A DNA stretch of 64,000 bases from assembly GCA_963920665.1 (NCBI GenBank), contig OY987273.1, positions 6,264,501 to 6,328,500 on the forward strand, read 5' to 3'. The DNA is from Straminergon stramineum. Lineage: Eukaryota; Streptophyta; Bryopsida; Hypnales; Calliergonaceae. Positions 11,873 through 24,772 of this stretch are shown piece after piece. Below the pieces are notes generated by a model. It worked only from the letters and a program-made list of their open reading frames with translations, searched no databases and was not told the DNA's origin. Within the stretch, counting starts at the first letter, position 1. Each line of letters opens with the position of its first letter. The translations under genes were made by a program, and so were the position numbers.

Positions 11873-14260
11873 ATAGTATGTAGGTATAAAAGTAGTTTTT
11901 GTTGTAGGGTGTGAAGTGCCATGGACTTTGCATTTACATGTTTTGAGATGTTCACATAAATATATTTTGTCCATTTTATGAGGGTAGTTTGATTGTATTA
12001 GAATTGTTGATTTCTATTAATAGTATATTCTATTTTCTTATTTTTCTCCAATGTTCTGCATTAAGTGTATTCATTTGAATTATTTGTAATAAAGATGTTT
12101 TAGATGTTAAAGTTTGGCATCAACAACCTAAAGATTAGTCCTTTCATAGATGCACCTCTCAATTTCAAGAAATGTCTCAAATGATAACATCTTGCATGAT
12201 TTAAAGTGTGTATTTTTAATAAAATAAAAATGTTCAAAAGATGAATGCGGCTTCTTCTTGCTATTTATAGCAATAGTAAATTAATTAAATATGTACTTCG
12301 ACATTTTTAAGTCTCAATTTATTGAATTGTCTCAATTTAATGAACTCTTTTGTTTTCTAAATATAGAAGTGAATTAAAATGAGACCGTAGCTTGTCTCAA
12401 TTTAACAAATAAGGCCTTTTCTGCAGTTCATATTAAACTTCAACCATGTGCCCATGTCATAGATAACTCATGTTTTTGCTTTTTTGTAGAAGCAAAGTAC
12501 TACATATGTGGATTAAGTAGTTACGGAGCATGTATGCACGACTTTCATTATGAATGAATGTTGATGTATTTTGAGTTGGACGTACACTTGAAATTGATGA
12601 GCATTTTAAAATTGGTAATGATCTTGGAGTTATTAGAATCCTCCACATTGTTTGGTAGTGTTGGCTTGCATGAAAAGCATTAAATCATGATATTATGAGA
12701 AGTGTAATTCTTTCAGTTGATGGTTGTTGGATTGGCAAGTTTTTGTTTCAAATTTTATGGTCTGTCAATCAATCATATATAGTTGAAGATTTTGAAGAGG
12801 ACAATGTAAATGGAACCCTTAAACTTTTGTTAGTTTATCACTCGAATAGGTTAATTGAAATTAGCTTATAAAGAACTATGGTCCCCTTGGTGTTAAAATG
12901 AACTTTGAAGAATTGGTTAGGTTTCCATGACCTCAATTGAGTCCATTCTTGGTTACAATTTTTGAAAGTTTTGCATAAAATGGAATTACAAAATTTTACA
13001 TAGACACGTAGCCACATACAAGTTGAATTTTCATCATAAATTTATGATAAATTTATAAAGATAGAAAAATTCATAAGCTTTGTGGAAATATAATTTTTTT
13101 TACTATTAATGCCTCAAACCAAAAGTTATGACCAAATAAGCTCCAAGTAGGGGATAGAAGCAAGAAAAACAAATTTGAAAATCTTTGAAGTGGGAAAATG
13201 TAAACTTTTTTTGCATAGAATATACTTTTGTCGATTTGGAAAGCTTTAATTCCTTTAATTTGGATTTCTTATGAGGAAGTTATGGGCATTTTTTGAGGAC
13301 TTACAACATCTTCTTGAAAGACGATCTTATATTTTTTTAAATTAAATTTTTCTTTTTTGTAGACCCTCAATTCAATTTTCCTCTTAAAAGATTTAAAGCT
13401 CAAAACTGTTCATTACAAAAAATTTCAGTTAAAATGTATTCGAAGCCAAAAAATCTACTACCACAACATATTGAAAAACTTAAAAACTTGTCTTCTTCAC
13501 TTTAAATGCAAATGTCTTGCAATATTAGCGGTCAAAAATTCTGAAATTTTTTCCATACTTTCTCATACTAGTTATGTCATTGACATGTTAACTTGTAGAA
13601 TCCTACAATTAGATGTGGAAAAAGAAGATTTTCTTTTCTCTACTCTATGTTGTAGAATTAGTAGTTTTGCGTGTATTTGCCCAATAAAAAGGACTTGGTC
13701 CTTTTGGGGTTAAAAAGTTAATTAAAATTTAATTGTTTCTTTTGATCCTATTTTTGCTATTCTTCTCTTTAGTGACCAAACCCAGCCTGGCCTTTTGTGT
13801 TCTATTGTGTTTCTTTTTAATGCAATGGGTTCGTTTAGTTCCTAAAAAAGAAGAAAAAAAAAGAAAGGAAATTGCAAGTTTGCAACACCCTAATGACCCT
13901 GTGGTCAAATTCTAACACAAGCACTATGGTTGTTTGCCCCTAAATACTTTTGGGCCTTTGATTGCACTCATTGCAAATATCAATTTACAATACGCCAAAT
14001 TTTTTTGGCAAAGAAAAATAAAAGAATTCAAGATTTCTCCAAGTGGCTTATAGAAAGCCAAAAATGGATATTTGCACCTTTGTACTTTTTTATTTATTAC
14101 AAAGTACTAAAGTGATAATTTTAATTTTTAAATGTTATGGTGGTCCTCCAAATTATAGCATTCTTCCACATAATGGAAGGATTATATGTTTTTTATGACT
14201 AATCTTGCAATTTCATCTAAGATTTCTTCATTGAGAGATCCACCCTTCATTGTTTGCCCA
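11873..14260. other. AT-rich stretch without recognisable genes
   Basis: This follows the last stop of the transposase-like gene and probably holds its 3' UTR and the rest of the element, because no right boundary is visible. Short open frames (for example 13471-13713 and 13733-13915, plus strand) are AT-rich with no family features. I see no repeats, terminal structures or RNA genes. Confidence 0.6.
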
Positions 14261-14264
14261 TCCG

Positions 14265-14326
14265 CCCGTCCACTTGTCTAGTGGACGGGTTAGACTCTAA
14301 AGTTTGTAAGTCCCTAGACGTCTAGG
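14265..14326. repeat. Two short palindromes at the start of a GGACG-rich block
   Basis: CCCGTCCAC and GTGGACGGG form a 9-bp-arm hairpin with a 7-base loop (14265-14289). CCTAGACGTCTAGG (14313-14326) is a perfect 14-bp palindrome. The block to about 14510 repeats GGACGT/TGTCCA words, as in a subterminal region of a CACTA-like element; no terminus was found. Confidence 0.6.
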
Positions 14327-14711
14327 AAGAGGAAGACATGGACGTTAGATGTCCATGCAACCTTGGTCCAAGGACGTAAAGGACGGTAGCCCCTCTATCA
14401 CATAGTTGGTGTTGGAAAACTAGGAGTCTGGTAACTTGAAGGGGGGGGAGGTTGGAGGGGTCTTGGAGAACTCCCGGAATAAGGTGGTGTCCATGGACTC
14501 TCAATTAGGTAAGAAAGCAGGGACCCACAAAAAGAGACGTGTGCCTCTCAGTCCTAGTGGAAAAAATATGATGGCAATCTTATGGTCACAACTGTGGAAG
14601 TCACCATGTCACTAGATATGGAAATCACTATGAACAACACTTTCGTGGCGCTGCCATAGGATTTTGGCCCTAGCTAGAAGATGATGGGGAGGGAGAGCTT
14701 GGAGGTAGAGC

Positions 14712-15906
14712 TTGGAGGTAGAGCCTTTGGTGCTAGAACTCCATGAGAAATCAGAACTTCTATATTTGTTTGACCTTGTTTCAAACCTTCTCGAGGAAAT
14801 TGACAACACTAACAATGAGGTCAAAGTACAGGTAGCAGTTCAAAGCCAAGATGACAACCATGCTGAAATCGACGTGCAGGCAATGGGTACAGGTAAGGAA
14901 GAACAATGTGTACGTAGTGACCATGAAGAAAAGGCAAGAGTCAAGGGCTTTGTACAGCCTTTGAGGATGGATATGGGGCCAGCAGTGGTGTTCGAAGCAA
15001 TGGATGAGGCCATTACTGAAGCTGTGGACCCTAAAATAGCATCTAATAACATATGTTTTACAAGACCCATTGTTGCTGAGCCTTCGTAGAGGAAGTGGAG
15101 GAAGTCCACAAAGTTGTTGAGCAAGGTAAAAGCCCCTTCAAACACTCTCCAAAGTTCATCCATTGAGGTGATGGCTACCTTGTCACTGTTTGAGGTCATC
15201 CTAAACCATAGATAAGGGTGTCCTAAACTCATAGTTTTTAATGTGTATGGCATGCTTTTGGAATGCAGAGTGCTGGATATAAAAAGAACCCTAACAATAG
15301 AATTCAGGGTAATGCCCAAACCATGTGTAGGAGAGTAGTGTTGTGTCCATGGATTAAACCATTCAAATCTCGATGTTTCCAAAACTTTGCGGTGGGATTT
15401 GGGGGTAGCAAGAGTAAATTGTATATGGATGAAGTTGTCCCCACCATGCTTGTTGGGTTGACATGTTCGTTAAATCTAGTTCCCTTGTTTCAGTGGTTCG
15501 ATCAGTATTGTGAAGAACAACAAGTAGAAGACAAGTGCCCAACACTATTAAGGAAGAATCTATGTAAGGTGTACATGGAGTGGCTTCATTATAGTGCTAT
15601 GAACATAGTCATTGTAGATTGCAACTTCAGCAAGGTCGACCTCAAACTAGATGCAAATGTGATCATCACCACGCCTTTCTTCATGAAGTAGCTATGCACG
15701 TTGGCTAATGACAAGTAGTACTTGAAGTTGTATTTGTGGCCATTGTTGGAGGCACTACACAAATGTCCCGATGTCCCTACCTTTTGGGACAAGTACCTGC
15801 AAATTTTCAATACATTCATGGCACAAATGCTTGACAAACGTCGATCTCGATTAGCATATGAATTTATGGACATTGTGGAAGGTGAGGGGGGTCGTAGACC
15901 ATAATG
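14712..15906 (+). pseudogene. FCP1/NIF-like phosphatase homologue, disabled
   Basis: An acidic N-terminal part (14712-15089) is followed, after TAG 15087, by an FCP1-homology-type region in the same frame (KLIVFNVYGMLLEC near 15220). The reading then moves to another frame near 15375 and continues as FGGSKSKLYMDEVVPTMLVG, MNIVIVDCNFSKVD..DANVII (15600) and WPLLEALHKCPDVPTF, ending about 15906. The order (hydrophobic strand with nucleophile loop, SK-rich segment, IVD-x-p-K, NxIi) fits the NLI-interacting-factor/FCP1 fold. The family's DxDG(T/V) nucleophile motif reads NVYG, so both Asp residues are gone and catalysis is unlikely even without the frameshift. Further stops: TAG about 15326, TAG 15689, TAG about 15716. 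No clear start codon. A 14-bp tandem duplication (AGCTTGGAGGTAG) sits just upstream at 14697-14724. Confidence 0.55.
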
Positions 15907-17320
15907 GCACGCTAATGGGGGTTCCATGTATTGGTGAGGAAGAACGCAGAAGCAGGAAACTAAGAGCAAGATGGCATTGGCCATGAAGAAGAAAAGGGAT
16001 GGCCCAGCAAAAAAGGTTTGTCCTTTGAATGTACAAATTTTTTCCGTCCTCTTCTAATGCTCATATCGTACAACAATTGGTCATAGAAGTCTCTCCTACG
16101 TTAATTGGAAAAATAGTTCCCCCAAAGTCGCGTAGAAGTAACATAGGTTGTAGATGTTGGGTAGAAGTAGTTCCCTAGTCATACTGAAGTAGGGGCAAGT
16201 AGTCCAAACCTGTCTCTTGTATGAAGTACTTGTGCCGACCATGATGGCAACTTCTATATTGAGAAGGTGTGGAATCCCTTCATTTCAAGTGTCGTTGTCT
16301 GGTTCCAACTGTTTACAAGACCTCCACTCAATGCAAGTGCTGTTTTCATGACTTGATTACTTGAAGAGCTTGACATTACTATTATGTGTGTTGCCTCTTG
16401 GAAGTCTAGCGCCACAGTAGTTTGACAATACTTCTTTTTTGTGGAACAAGCTGTCATTCACTTGTAGTCACGTAGTCATGCGGAAGTTGTGGGCTAGTGC
16501 CTTTTGTGTCAAAGCCTTCACGTAGTAAAAGTGAAGTAACTTTGAAGTCATCGTGTATGTGGGTTGCATGCCTTGGCATAGTATCCTCTATTGATTTTTG
16601 GAAAGGAAAGCGGCACTCAATTTCACTAATATTCTAAAAAAGTTCTTCAATTCAACGTAGGGGATGAACTGATCTTATATATTCTACGGGTTATCAAGCA
16701 GAAAGTGGCGCTAGAAATGATCAGCAGGGTACTAAGGGAGCACAAGTTTCACTTTCAGGAAATTCTGATGGGGTGGTGGAAGGGGGACGTGTGTGAAGTC
16801 CTATAGGAAGGGGTGGCAATGATGTTCCCCAATGAAACAACAGATCAACACAAGATTCAAGACTCAAAGGGCTCGGCTGCAATGTGGGTGGATAAATACA
16901 TAAAGTCCTACACTTGAGGTGGAGCTTTCTATTTGTTGCTTGTACAAGGGAGGCTAGGAGCAGTAGATCTTCTATGATAGGTGGTAGCACTAGGATGGTG
17001 TTGGACCTATTTTTCGAGAAATAGACGAAGGTCGTTGTAAATAGGAGAAGTGAATATCGTTTTTGAATTTCAATGCCCTAAAATTCTATAGCATTATATT
17101 ATATTATGTTGTAGAGGGCACAACCTATGAAATCTAAGTTTTTACCTTGAAGGGCTAAGGCACGGGGAAGTTGTGTTCTCATTGAATGAATTGTTAGGAG
17201 ATGCAAATGCAGTCCCTTCCTTCATGCTAGTGTGTATGCACACACGTAATGAAAGCAATGTATAGCATGTCTATGAAAAGTAGTTGTAGGGGAGTAGACA
17301 TGAACTACTACTCAACTACT
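15907..17320. other. Stretch with no supported gene
   Basis: Frames are closed or low-complexity. Short minus-strand frames at 16254-16457 and 16721-16990 show no family features. GTAGTCA/GAAGTCA words become frequent from about 16440, as part of the approach to the CACTA-like terminus at 17742. Confidence 0.5.
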
Positions 17321-17324
17321 AAGA

Positions 17325-17742
17325 TTTTGAGAATGACTACATGACATTGCCAATAAAACAAAATAACTTCAGAACGATTGCACTACTACACCCCCCAATA
17401 CCCCATTATTCCACTGTCATGCATGGGTAACTACATCGCAACTTAGAAGTGACTCTAAAATGACTCCCGAATGACTTCAAGAAAACTATGAAGTGAGTGT
17501 AAACCCTAAACTTCCATTACGCCAAAATGAATCATTGACATGACACGTGGCAAGCCACTTCATGTGTCAAAAGACGCCCATGCAAGTAGAGAATGACTTT
17601 GGAATGACTAGTTATGTGGTAGTCCACCTTGGCTTTTTTGACCTATGTCGTAACTCTAGAATGACTTGCAAATGACTCTACATATAGCCATTCACTATGA
17701 ATCATTAGTTGCTACTAGAAGAAACCCATGATTTTTCTAGTG
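17325..17742 (-). mobile_element. CACTA-like element terminus with subterminal repeats
   Basis: On the minus strand the block starts CACTAGAAAAATCATGGG at 17742, a CACTA-class end. Inside it, AATGACT(T/C) recurs at least seven times between 17330 and 17690, typical of subterminal transposase-binding repeats. The outer 3 bp are TCA. The partner end to the left was not found, so the size and a matching target duplication are unproven. It may belong to the element carrying the FCP1-like pseudogene. Confidence 0.45.
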
Positions 17743-19535
17743 TCAAGATTCTACGTGGTCATGTTGTGTAAGATGTTTATCCATGTCTACGTAGATGTCT
17801 AAAAAATCACATTGCCTAGGACAAGAAAAAAATGCTTAAAATCTTGGTAGACATCCAAATATTTTTCATTGGACATCCCAAAAAACATGGGTCAATAGGA
17901 TACTAGAAGGAGACATGTGTCAACCACGTGAGCACTACATGGGCGTGGAAAGCTAGCTAGGAAGTTTTTTCATCTAGCCCATTGATGATGTGTTATGTGA
18001 CATGGTGACTAGAAAATGATGACATGTCATGTACATCGATGATGTGATAGTCTCTGTACATAAGTTTTTGTGGCATTTAAGGATAGAAATGATTCCTAAG
18101 ACATCAACTTGGATATCCTAGTGTCCTACAGGACATCTTTTAAGACATTTTTATGCTTCTTGTGATGCTTATCACTCCCTACATGTGGTGTATGCTAGGA
18201 CGTGTAATTCATTACATTGAACGTCATTACAAACATCTACCTTGCATTGATGGATGTCTTGTAAGATAGACTAGAGCTGTCCATGCTGCCTATAGAGATG
18301 TTTTCTAAGACTTAGAAGTTGGATCCATTTCAAACATTATGCACCTTAGAGAACACCCTTCAATCATCATGGACACTTGGGCAAGCATGAAGAGCGACTT
18401 AGTTGAATAGTATGATGTCCTTAAGGATGTTAATATGCTTTACATTAGCATCTAGTAAAACGTTTACATGGACAAGTGTGTGTCTCGATGTGATGAACTT
18501 GTGTAGAACTATGTGTCTATGGCAATGTAGTTAGAGGCATCTCTAGTAGCAAAACGTATTCCTCAGTGAATCCAACTGGACGTGTTCCATGAATGTAGGG
18601 TATCTTGCCAAACGTCCGCTTCAACACATGATTTTGTTTTGAAGATGTCTCCGGTGACACATAGTGTCAATCCTTTTGGATGCATTCAAGAAGCCCAATT
18701 ATGACCTCATCATCATATTTGAGGCACTTGTTCTACTCATAGTCAACAATGGAAAAGCAGCATGCTTGTAGTCTAGCAAAGTCAAGGATGGGCTTCACAT
18801 ACATTTCTATTATCACTAGTGCAACATAAGTGATATTGTAACATATGGGCATGATGAAAAATTGTATTGAAAACTAACAATGTATAAGGATTTATAACCT
18901 TGTCATATTATTAAGATGTGGACATAGAAAAAATCCTTGCCTCCAACAAGAAGAGAAAGCGTACAAACTAAGTTGAATTTATAACTAATGCAACAACCCA
19001 TATACTACTACTACAACTTCAACAGTAAAAGGCTTCAAGGAAAACATGACTGTCCAATGCAACATCCCCCTTTCTAATGAAGAGACATCTTCTACTCTAA
19101 TACGATGTCACTGAACACATCATGCATCTTAAGAGACACAACTACAAATGAGTGAGTGTTCACTCCAACCTTTACCAATAGCATCGAATACGTTATGAGA
19201 CAACTACTGAAGCATGCGGCAAGGTAAGAAGCTCACTAGAAGTGTTCATTTCCTTTGTGGTGTCTCTCCTTTCTTCACTTGATCTACCCCCTTTGGAGGA
19301 CTTGGCTTCACCACCTTTGTTATTGGAGCCATGAACTTGGTTGGCTTGGCGGTTGGTACACTCCTTGTGACCAGGTTAGACTGGGGAGGGACCAAGGAAG
19401 ATGGAACAATCATGACCTGCAAACCTAGAACATCCCCCTCACGTTATGGAGATAAAACATGCTCCACCTACTATGTAAGTAAAGAACATCACGGGGCAAA
19501 GGAAGACATCAATGAAGACATGAAATGAAAACCTC
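17743..19535. repeat. Degenerate GGACATC/GATGTCC-rich region, no gene
   Basis: From about 17765 to 18720 words such as AGACATC, GGACATCC, GATGTCC and GACATGTCAT recur every few tens of bases on both strands, a pattern like subterminal repeats of a DNA transposon. The same words reappear at about 20870-21230, flanking the gene remnant at 19.5-20.7 kb. No terminal inverted repeat was identified. The short frame at 19331-19528 is not supported. Confidence 0.45.
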
Positions 19536-20697
19536 TTAACATTTTTCATTCCCTACAATGTCAAGAGTACCTCCTGAGTGTGGTATCACTGGTTCTGTAG
19601 CTGCAAACACCAACATTTGTTGTCTGGTTGGAACTTCCTTGACAACTAAGGAATAAAGGTCCATCTCTATAGCTACCAAATTCACTAGATCCTTCATGGC
19701 ATCTACCATGACGTCCTTCACAGCTTCCTCTAGAGAAGATTTGAGAGCACCTTTCAAGATGTCCTTTGTGGCGGTGGTGTGCATGTCCTTAGAGGTGTCC
19801 TTCTTGGTGCCATTTTCTACATGGGCGTCTAATATGTTGTCCATGAGGAAATCAAGTTCCACCTCCATGTCATCAACAACGTCTACAACTGTGACACCTA
19901 TCTTAGAAGCATTGTTGCCAATGTTTTGCCCAACGTCAGGGTTGATGCCTTCTTCACCTACCAAGTCTTCCATGCCCCCATCACCAATATTGTCCTCCAA
20001 TAGGCCACGACTTCTAGGCTCTCTAGAAAGAATTTGTTGTTGAGGACTATTTTGTTCAAGTGAATGAACGAGTTGCCGAATAATGTCTTCCAATCAAGAA
20101 AGTCGCCCTTACACACACCTACTATGTCCCTTGCATAGTTAGGGGTAGGCCTCTGCACCTCAACTTGACGTCTTGTGTACTCGTTCTTAGTTGCTTCCTA
20201 GATCTTTGCTACGAATGGTATGCGTTTCAGTAGGAGCGTTTGTCACATACAAGTCATGAGTCTCCATGAGCTTTTGAATCCATTTAAGCACCAATGAAGA
20301 CAAAGTGAAAAACATCAGTCACTATGGTTAAGACAAACTAAAAAGATTTCTTCACAGACATCATATTATTTAAGAGAGGCATTCCAAGGTCCATGAAAGA
20401 TGTCCGCATATTCAATGAAATGGGGACGTTTAGGTTTTTTTCACTAATTCACCTATCACCGTCTTCTCAATGGCTTTCATCTATGCTTCTTTTGATCCCT
20501 TTTCCTTAGGAATTGCGCACATCTGCTCTCACTTCTCCTTCCATTTTTGCAATTTCCACCTTGCATAGTGAGTGTCTTATACTTAAGGGTCAACCTCTGG
20601 GGGCTTTGATTCGTCAGCATTGATCATCTTGCAAAGGTTATGGTGGTAGTTGATGAAGGTCTTGGTCATGTATTCCGGGAACCAAGAGGGGTTTATC
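19536..20697 (-). pseudogene. Unrecognised acidic protein, decayed
   Basis: The minus-strand frame at about 20697-20480 reads NPSWFPEYMTKTFINYHHNL, ADESKPPEVDP and YARWKLQKWKEK, with in-frame TAA/TGA/TAG. It is followed by an open piece 20093-19536 (185 aa), rich in Asp, Glu and Val (DVVDDMEVELDFLMDNIL, KDLVNLVAIEMDLYSLVV), possibly coiled-coil. The frame of 20158-19958 (TPNYARDIVGVCKGDFLDWK) also looks protein-like and overlaps the start of that piece, which suggests a frameshift near 20090. I do not recognise the family. GGACATC-type repeats on both sides suggest it lies inside a DNA transposon. The plus-strand frames here are shadows. Confidence 0.4.
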
Positions 20698-21454
20698 TTT
20701 GTTTGTTGCCCCACAACCTTCAATTCTGCAACAATAAGAAAATTCTACACACATATAGAATTTACAAGAATGACTGGGAAATTCCCTCCGATAATAAATT
20801 GCGATGGAAAATAGTTGAAGCCATGCATTTGAGGAAATGCATTGACTATGGCCTCATGGACATCTTAACATCTGATACAACGTCGAGCTGAAGAAGGAGA
20901 TACCTCCTAGAACATCTTGACATTTGGGATGAGATTGACATGTCCTATGGAAATTTGACTTCAAGACAACCTTACATACAAGTGATGACTAAAAAATTGG
21001 GAGTAGGAGGACGAGGAAGATTTTTGAAGGACCTCAAGACGTACATCACATGAGGCAATAACCTATGTCATGATCATAAAATATTAAATGCTATAAGAGA
21101 GCAAATATTGACATTGAGGTACACATGTGTATGTCTTCATATGCAAAAATTGTTAAATGAACAAGGGCTCAATGTGATGACATCCTAAAACACTAAAACA
21201 ACGTAGACAAAAGATACCTTCATACACCCAGTCAAAGAAGTGTTGTTTTTTGTGTAGTGGTTGGTCAGCACAACCAAGGTTGTTCCGGTGGACAGTTCGA
21301 CAACTTTATGAACATGACGTCCAACATGTCAAGTAGACCTTCTTGTCCGTCTAATAGAGTCAAACTTAGCTTTGACTTTTAAAAAATTTCACCTTGGCCG
21401 TGAGGCAAGCTGGATACCATGTAGCAAACACGTGTCTTCTAGGTGGCATCCTAA
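20698..21454. other. No gene; GACATC/GACATGTC words
   Basis: Non-coding. It holds further degenerate GACATC-type words (20900-21220), matching those at 17.8-18.7 kb, and then passes into the GC-rich repeat block. Confidence 0.45.
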
Positions 21455-21860
21455 AGGGGCGTATGCACGTGTGGGCGACCTCAGGTGTGGGTGACCATGA
21501 GTAGGGGGACCACGGGTAGGGCGACTTTGGGTTCAAGTGGGTGGGGAGTACATGGCGGCTTGTGAGGCAAAGACATGAAGTGGGAAGTTGAAGAGAAGTA
21601 ACGCCCTACAAATATCTGCGGTTGCCCCAAAAGACCCGTAGATGCCTCCCAGGGAACTCTTACACGCCCCTAAAACCGCAATCACCCTCCCAAAGACCCG
21701 TAGTCGCCTCGTCGAGGACCCGCATGTGCCTTTGGACTCGTAGTCGCGTTCTCAAACCCAAATGCGCCTTATCAAACCTATAGTCGTTTCCCAAGATCCG
21801 TGCGCACCCTCTAGAGACCACAAGTTCAACTGATGGTCACCTACCCGCACGCGCCCCATG
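21455..21860 (+). repeat. GC-rich degenerate repeat block (cluster 1), upstream of the RING-type gene
   Basis: The first half is G-rich (GTGTGGGCGACC, GGGTAGGGCGACTTTGGG), the second half C-rich (CCCGTAGTCGCC-like words about every 20 bp). The same vocabulary occurs in five other blocks of this window. It sits about 220 bp before the first ATG of the gene at 22080, so it may be its promoter region or a subterminal repeat. Confidence 0.65.
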
Positions 21861-22079
21861 ACCAACTCTCACCCATGCTCGTCCCACCTATATATCCACT
21901 TGCCCAAGACCTTTAGGGACCTTTCATTGAGGCTTCTTGTCTTGTATCCTTTAGTGGCTACATGCATAAACCTTGAGTATTTATTATTTATTACATTCAT
22001 CCACCCTTCTTACCTTACTAGTTGTGGACCACCTAAACTCCCAAAGGAGTTTTTCGAGCCGTATACATGACAATCATTC

Positions 22080-24568
22080 ATGGCTACTAGAGTTAACAAT
22101 GCTAGGGCATTGCCTATCTCCATTGTTGCAAGGACCATTGGGGCATTACGGAAGGCTACCAAAGACAAACATCGCAAGCGTAGGGGCACTATTCATCAAA
22201 AGCGATTGCACGTGCTCAATAGTGAAACCCACCTTGCTTTTAAGGGTTGGAATGAAGAACCAAAGCCTTGGACAATACAAACCTGTGAAGACTACATCGA
22301 GTGGTGCCACATTGGCAAGTTCTTTCCTTTATGGCGTCATCACTATAATCGGCACACCAATAAAGCAAACTTGAAGTATTGCGAGAATCCAACTTTCCTT
22401 CAAAGATGCTTTGAATTGTAGCAAGTCCTCTACAAAACCGCCTTTGTAGATAGGAACAAGGTCCCCTTCTTCCTTCCTAGAGGAGCATATGCTGAGGTTG
22501 CTCTAAACAAAGAGGTTGATTGGAGCGCAATCAAGGGAAGTACGTATGTAACACGTCTAGAGAGTGGTTTCATCCCAAGAGGAGTTCTAGTCTTTTCCAA
22601 GGGGGAACTTGGCCCTATTCAAAGGGCATACAAAAGTCAAACCCCTGTTGCTAAGATTGACACTGAGGAGTCTGAAGAAGATGATGAGTGTGATGGTACA
22701 TGCATCCATAGGGTAATACAAATCGTGGAGCAATCTGTTGGCCCCATTTAGGTTCAAAATGAAATTATAGAGGGACTTGCGACATCCATGGGACAACAAG
22801 CAAAGCAACCATCTAAAGTATGACGTTCAACAACACGAATAGGACTCACATCGATTCCAACAACAGTTCCTAACCCACTGTTGCCAACACAATGCACAAA
22901 GGATGTCTTTGACTTCAGGCCCAATGAGGACATGGCTATGGAAGAAACTAACCATGTTTCCATTTCTCCATCAACAATGGGCTTGAGCAATGACATTATG
23001 ACTTTGGCAAGAGCTTTCGACCTCCTCAAGACCAAATATGCCAAATTTCTTCACTACAAAATGAAATGAGGAAATTGCAATGTGAGTGTGAACACAAAAG
23101 TACACTCATCTCTCAACAAACTACAAAACTGCAACGCCTTTGTGAGAAAGACCATGACACTTTCACTTTGTCGGATATGGATGACGCCTTTGTTGAGCAG
23201 AACCTCCAAAATATAGACAAGGTTGTGGGGGACCTTACCAACCATATCCTTTAGCATTCTCTTCTTGCCAAGAGTACTAGATGCTCCTCCATCAATCCAA
23301 ATACACTTCCTATTATTGTCACAAGATATACTACCAATGACACAATTGACCTCAATGGGATCCAAGACTCTCTTTCGTTTCCTTTGGTTCCATCAATTAT
23401 TCAATTGGAGAAAGACCATGGACTTCAAGAAGAAAATAAGATGCTTCAAAGAAAGTTGGTTGAGTTGACTATCACATACTACCATTGGAAGGTCGCTTGC
23501 ATTCTCTCCGTGGATAGATCCCAACAAGTTGTGAAGGAGCAAGAAAAAGTTTCTAGAAACTTTGTTGCAAATGCTCCTAAATGAGAGAATGGACTAACGT
23601 CATGGGCATTGTTGGAGGACATGTTTCCCAGTAACATGTGCATGGTGGAATTGACAAAAAAGGAGGTCATAGATTGGAGCAAAAATGGTTGGGACCACGA
23701 AAACCAAATGTCTAACCACATAGAAGAGAAGAAACGAATGCTCCTATGGCCCAAGTTTGCACCTTTTATTTTGGACCATACCAAATGTCTCATATGTCTC
23801 GAACAATTTGGCTCCGTAGGCGGGTAGGCACTAGGATCTTGTGGGCATGTATACCACCCCCAATGTCTCATCATGTAATGCTTGATTAGACGACATTGTG
23901 TGATTTGTTCAACACCATTCTACAATCGCCTGTATACCATGTTCAACTTGACGACCTACATGCCTCCTTCTTGGGAACACACATGATAGTACGGCTGACA
24001 CAACCTTATGGGGCTAAGATTTGGTTTGGAGTTGGCGAGAAGGACAACATAATCAAGAAAAAGGACTTGCTAACTCGCAATTGAATTGGGAAATAGACCC
24101 AGACAAAATTGTCAGAGTTGCACCAAGGCTTATGAGAAAGGGGCCACAAAACGAAGGGAGGAGGGCATTCTTCTTCCTATGTTTGGTGGATATTGGGACA
24201 ACACCTCCTCAACCTTCAAGTGGGGTCCTCATCCACAACGACACTATTGGAATTTAGAAGGACAAAGGGTGGCTAATCAAGATGATAGTGCCTCGGTAGA
24301 AGACTTGACTAGTATGGTTTACCTGGACTCTATGTACGCACCATATTACCAAAGTCAAGCACTTGACTACTTGTTGAAAGCACATTCTCCGCAAACAACA
24401 AGGACCTTCTAAGCTCTACAGGACTCTAATGTGTTGCAATCAATTTTGAAGTCTAACAGTCTAGCTTCACAAACCCATGCAAAGCAAAAGCTTGGGGTTG
24501 GGAAAGCATCGACCTATGAACAAGGTGAAGGAAGTGGCTCTTTGAACAACCCAAATGTAATTGACTAG
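22080..24568 (+). pseudogene. Family-X gene, member 1: GW-type N-terminal domain, coiled coil and RING-H2 finger, disabled
   Basis: From ATG 22080 the frame reads a basic start, then FKGWNEEPKPWTIQTCEDY, WCHIGKFFPL and FLQRCFEL, the signature shared with the members at 27.4 kb (minus) and 39.7 kb (plus). Stops: TAG 22419, a TAG near 22749 and a TGA near 22821, with a frameshift near 23045. The second frame gives a coiled coil (LQRLCEKDHD, LEKDHGLQEENKMLQRKL). At 23786-23908 comes a RING-H2 pattern: C-x2-C-x14-C-x-H-x2-H-x2-C-x10-C-x2-C, itself cut by TAG and TAA. The frame then runs through MFGGYWDN to TAG 24566, also crossing TAA 24410. RING-H2 proteins are usually E3 ubiquitin ligases; that role here is inferred. 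The N-terminal domain is not one I recognise. The remnant is preceded by GC-rich block 1. Confidence 0.65.
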
Positions 24569-24772
24569 ACATTCATAGGAATCATGCAATTTAGCTTCAC
24601 TTCCCGTCATAATAGATGACAAGTAAGGTTTAGGCTTTAGTTACACTATGTTTCTAGTTGTTTTGGCAAGTACGATGGAGTGGTTTAGGGTTTGCTTCTT
24701 TCATTCTACTTCTACGACCTCCCAACATACCTATGTAAGGCAATTCCAGATGGCATTGATTTTTATTTAATA

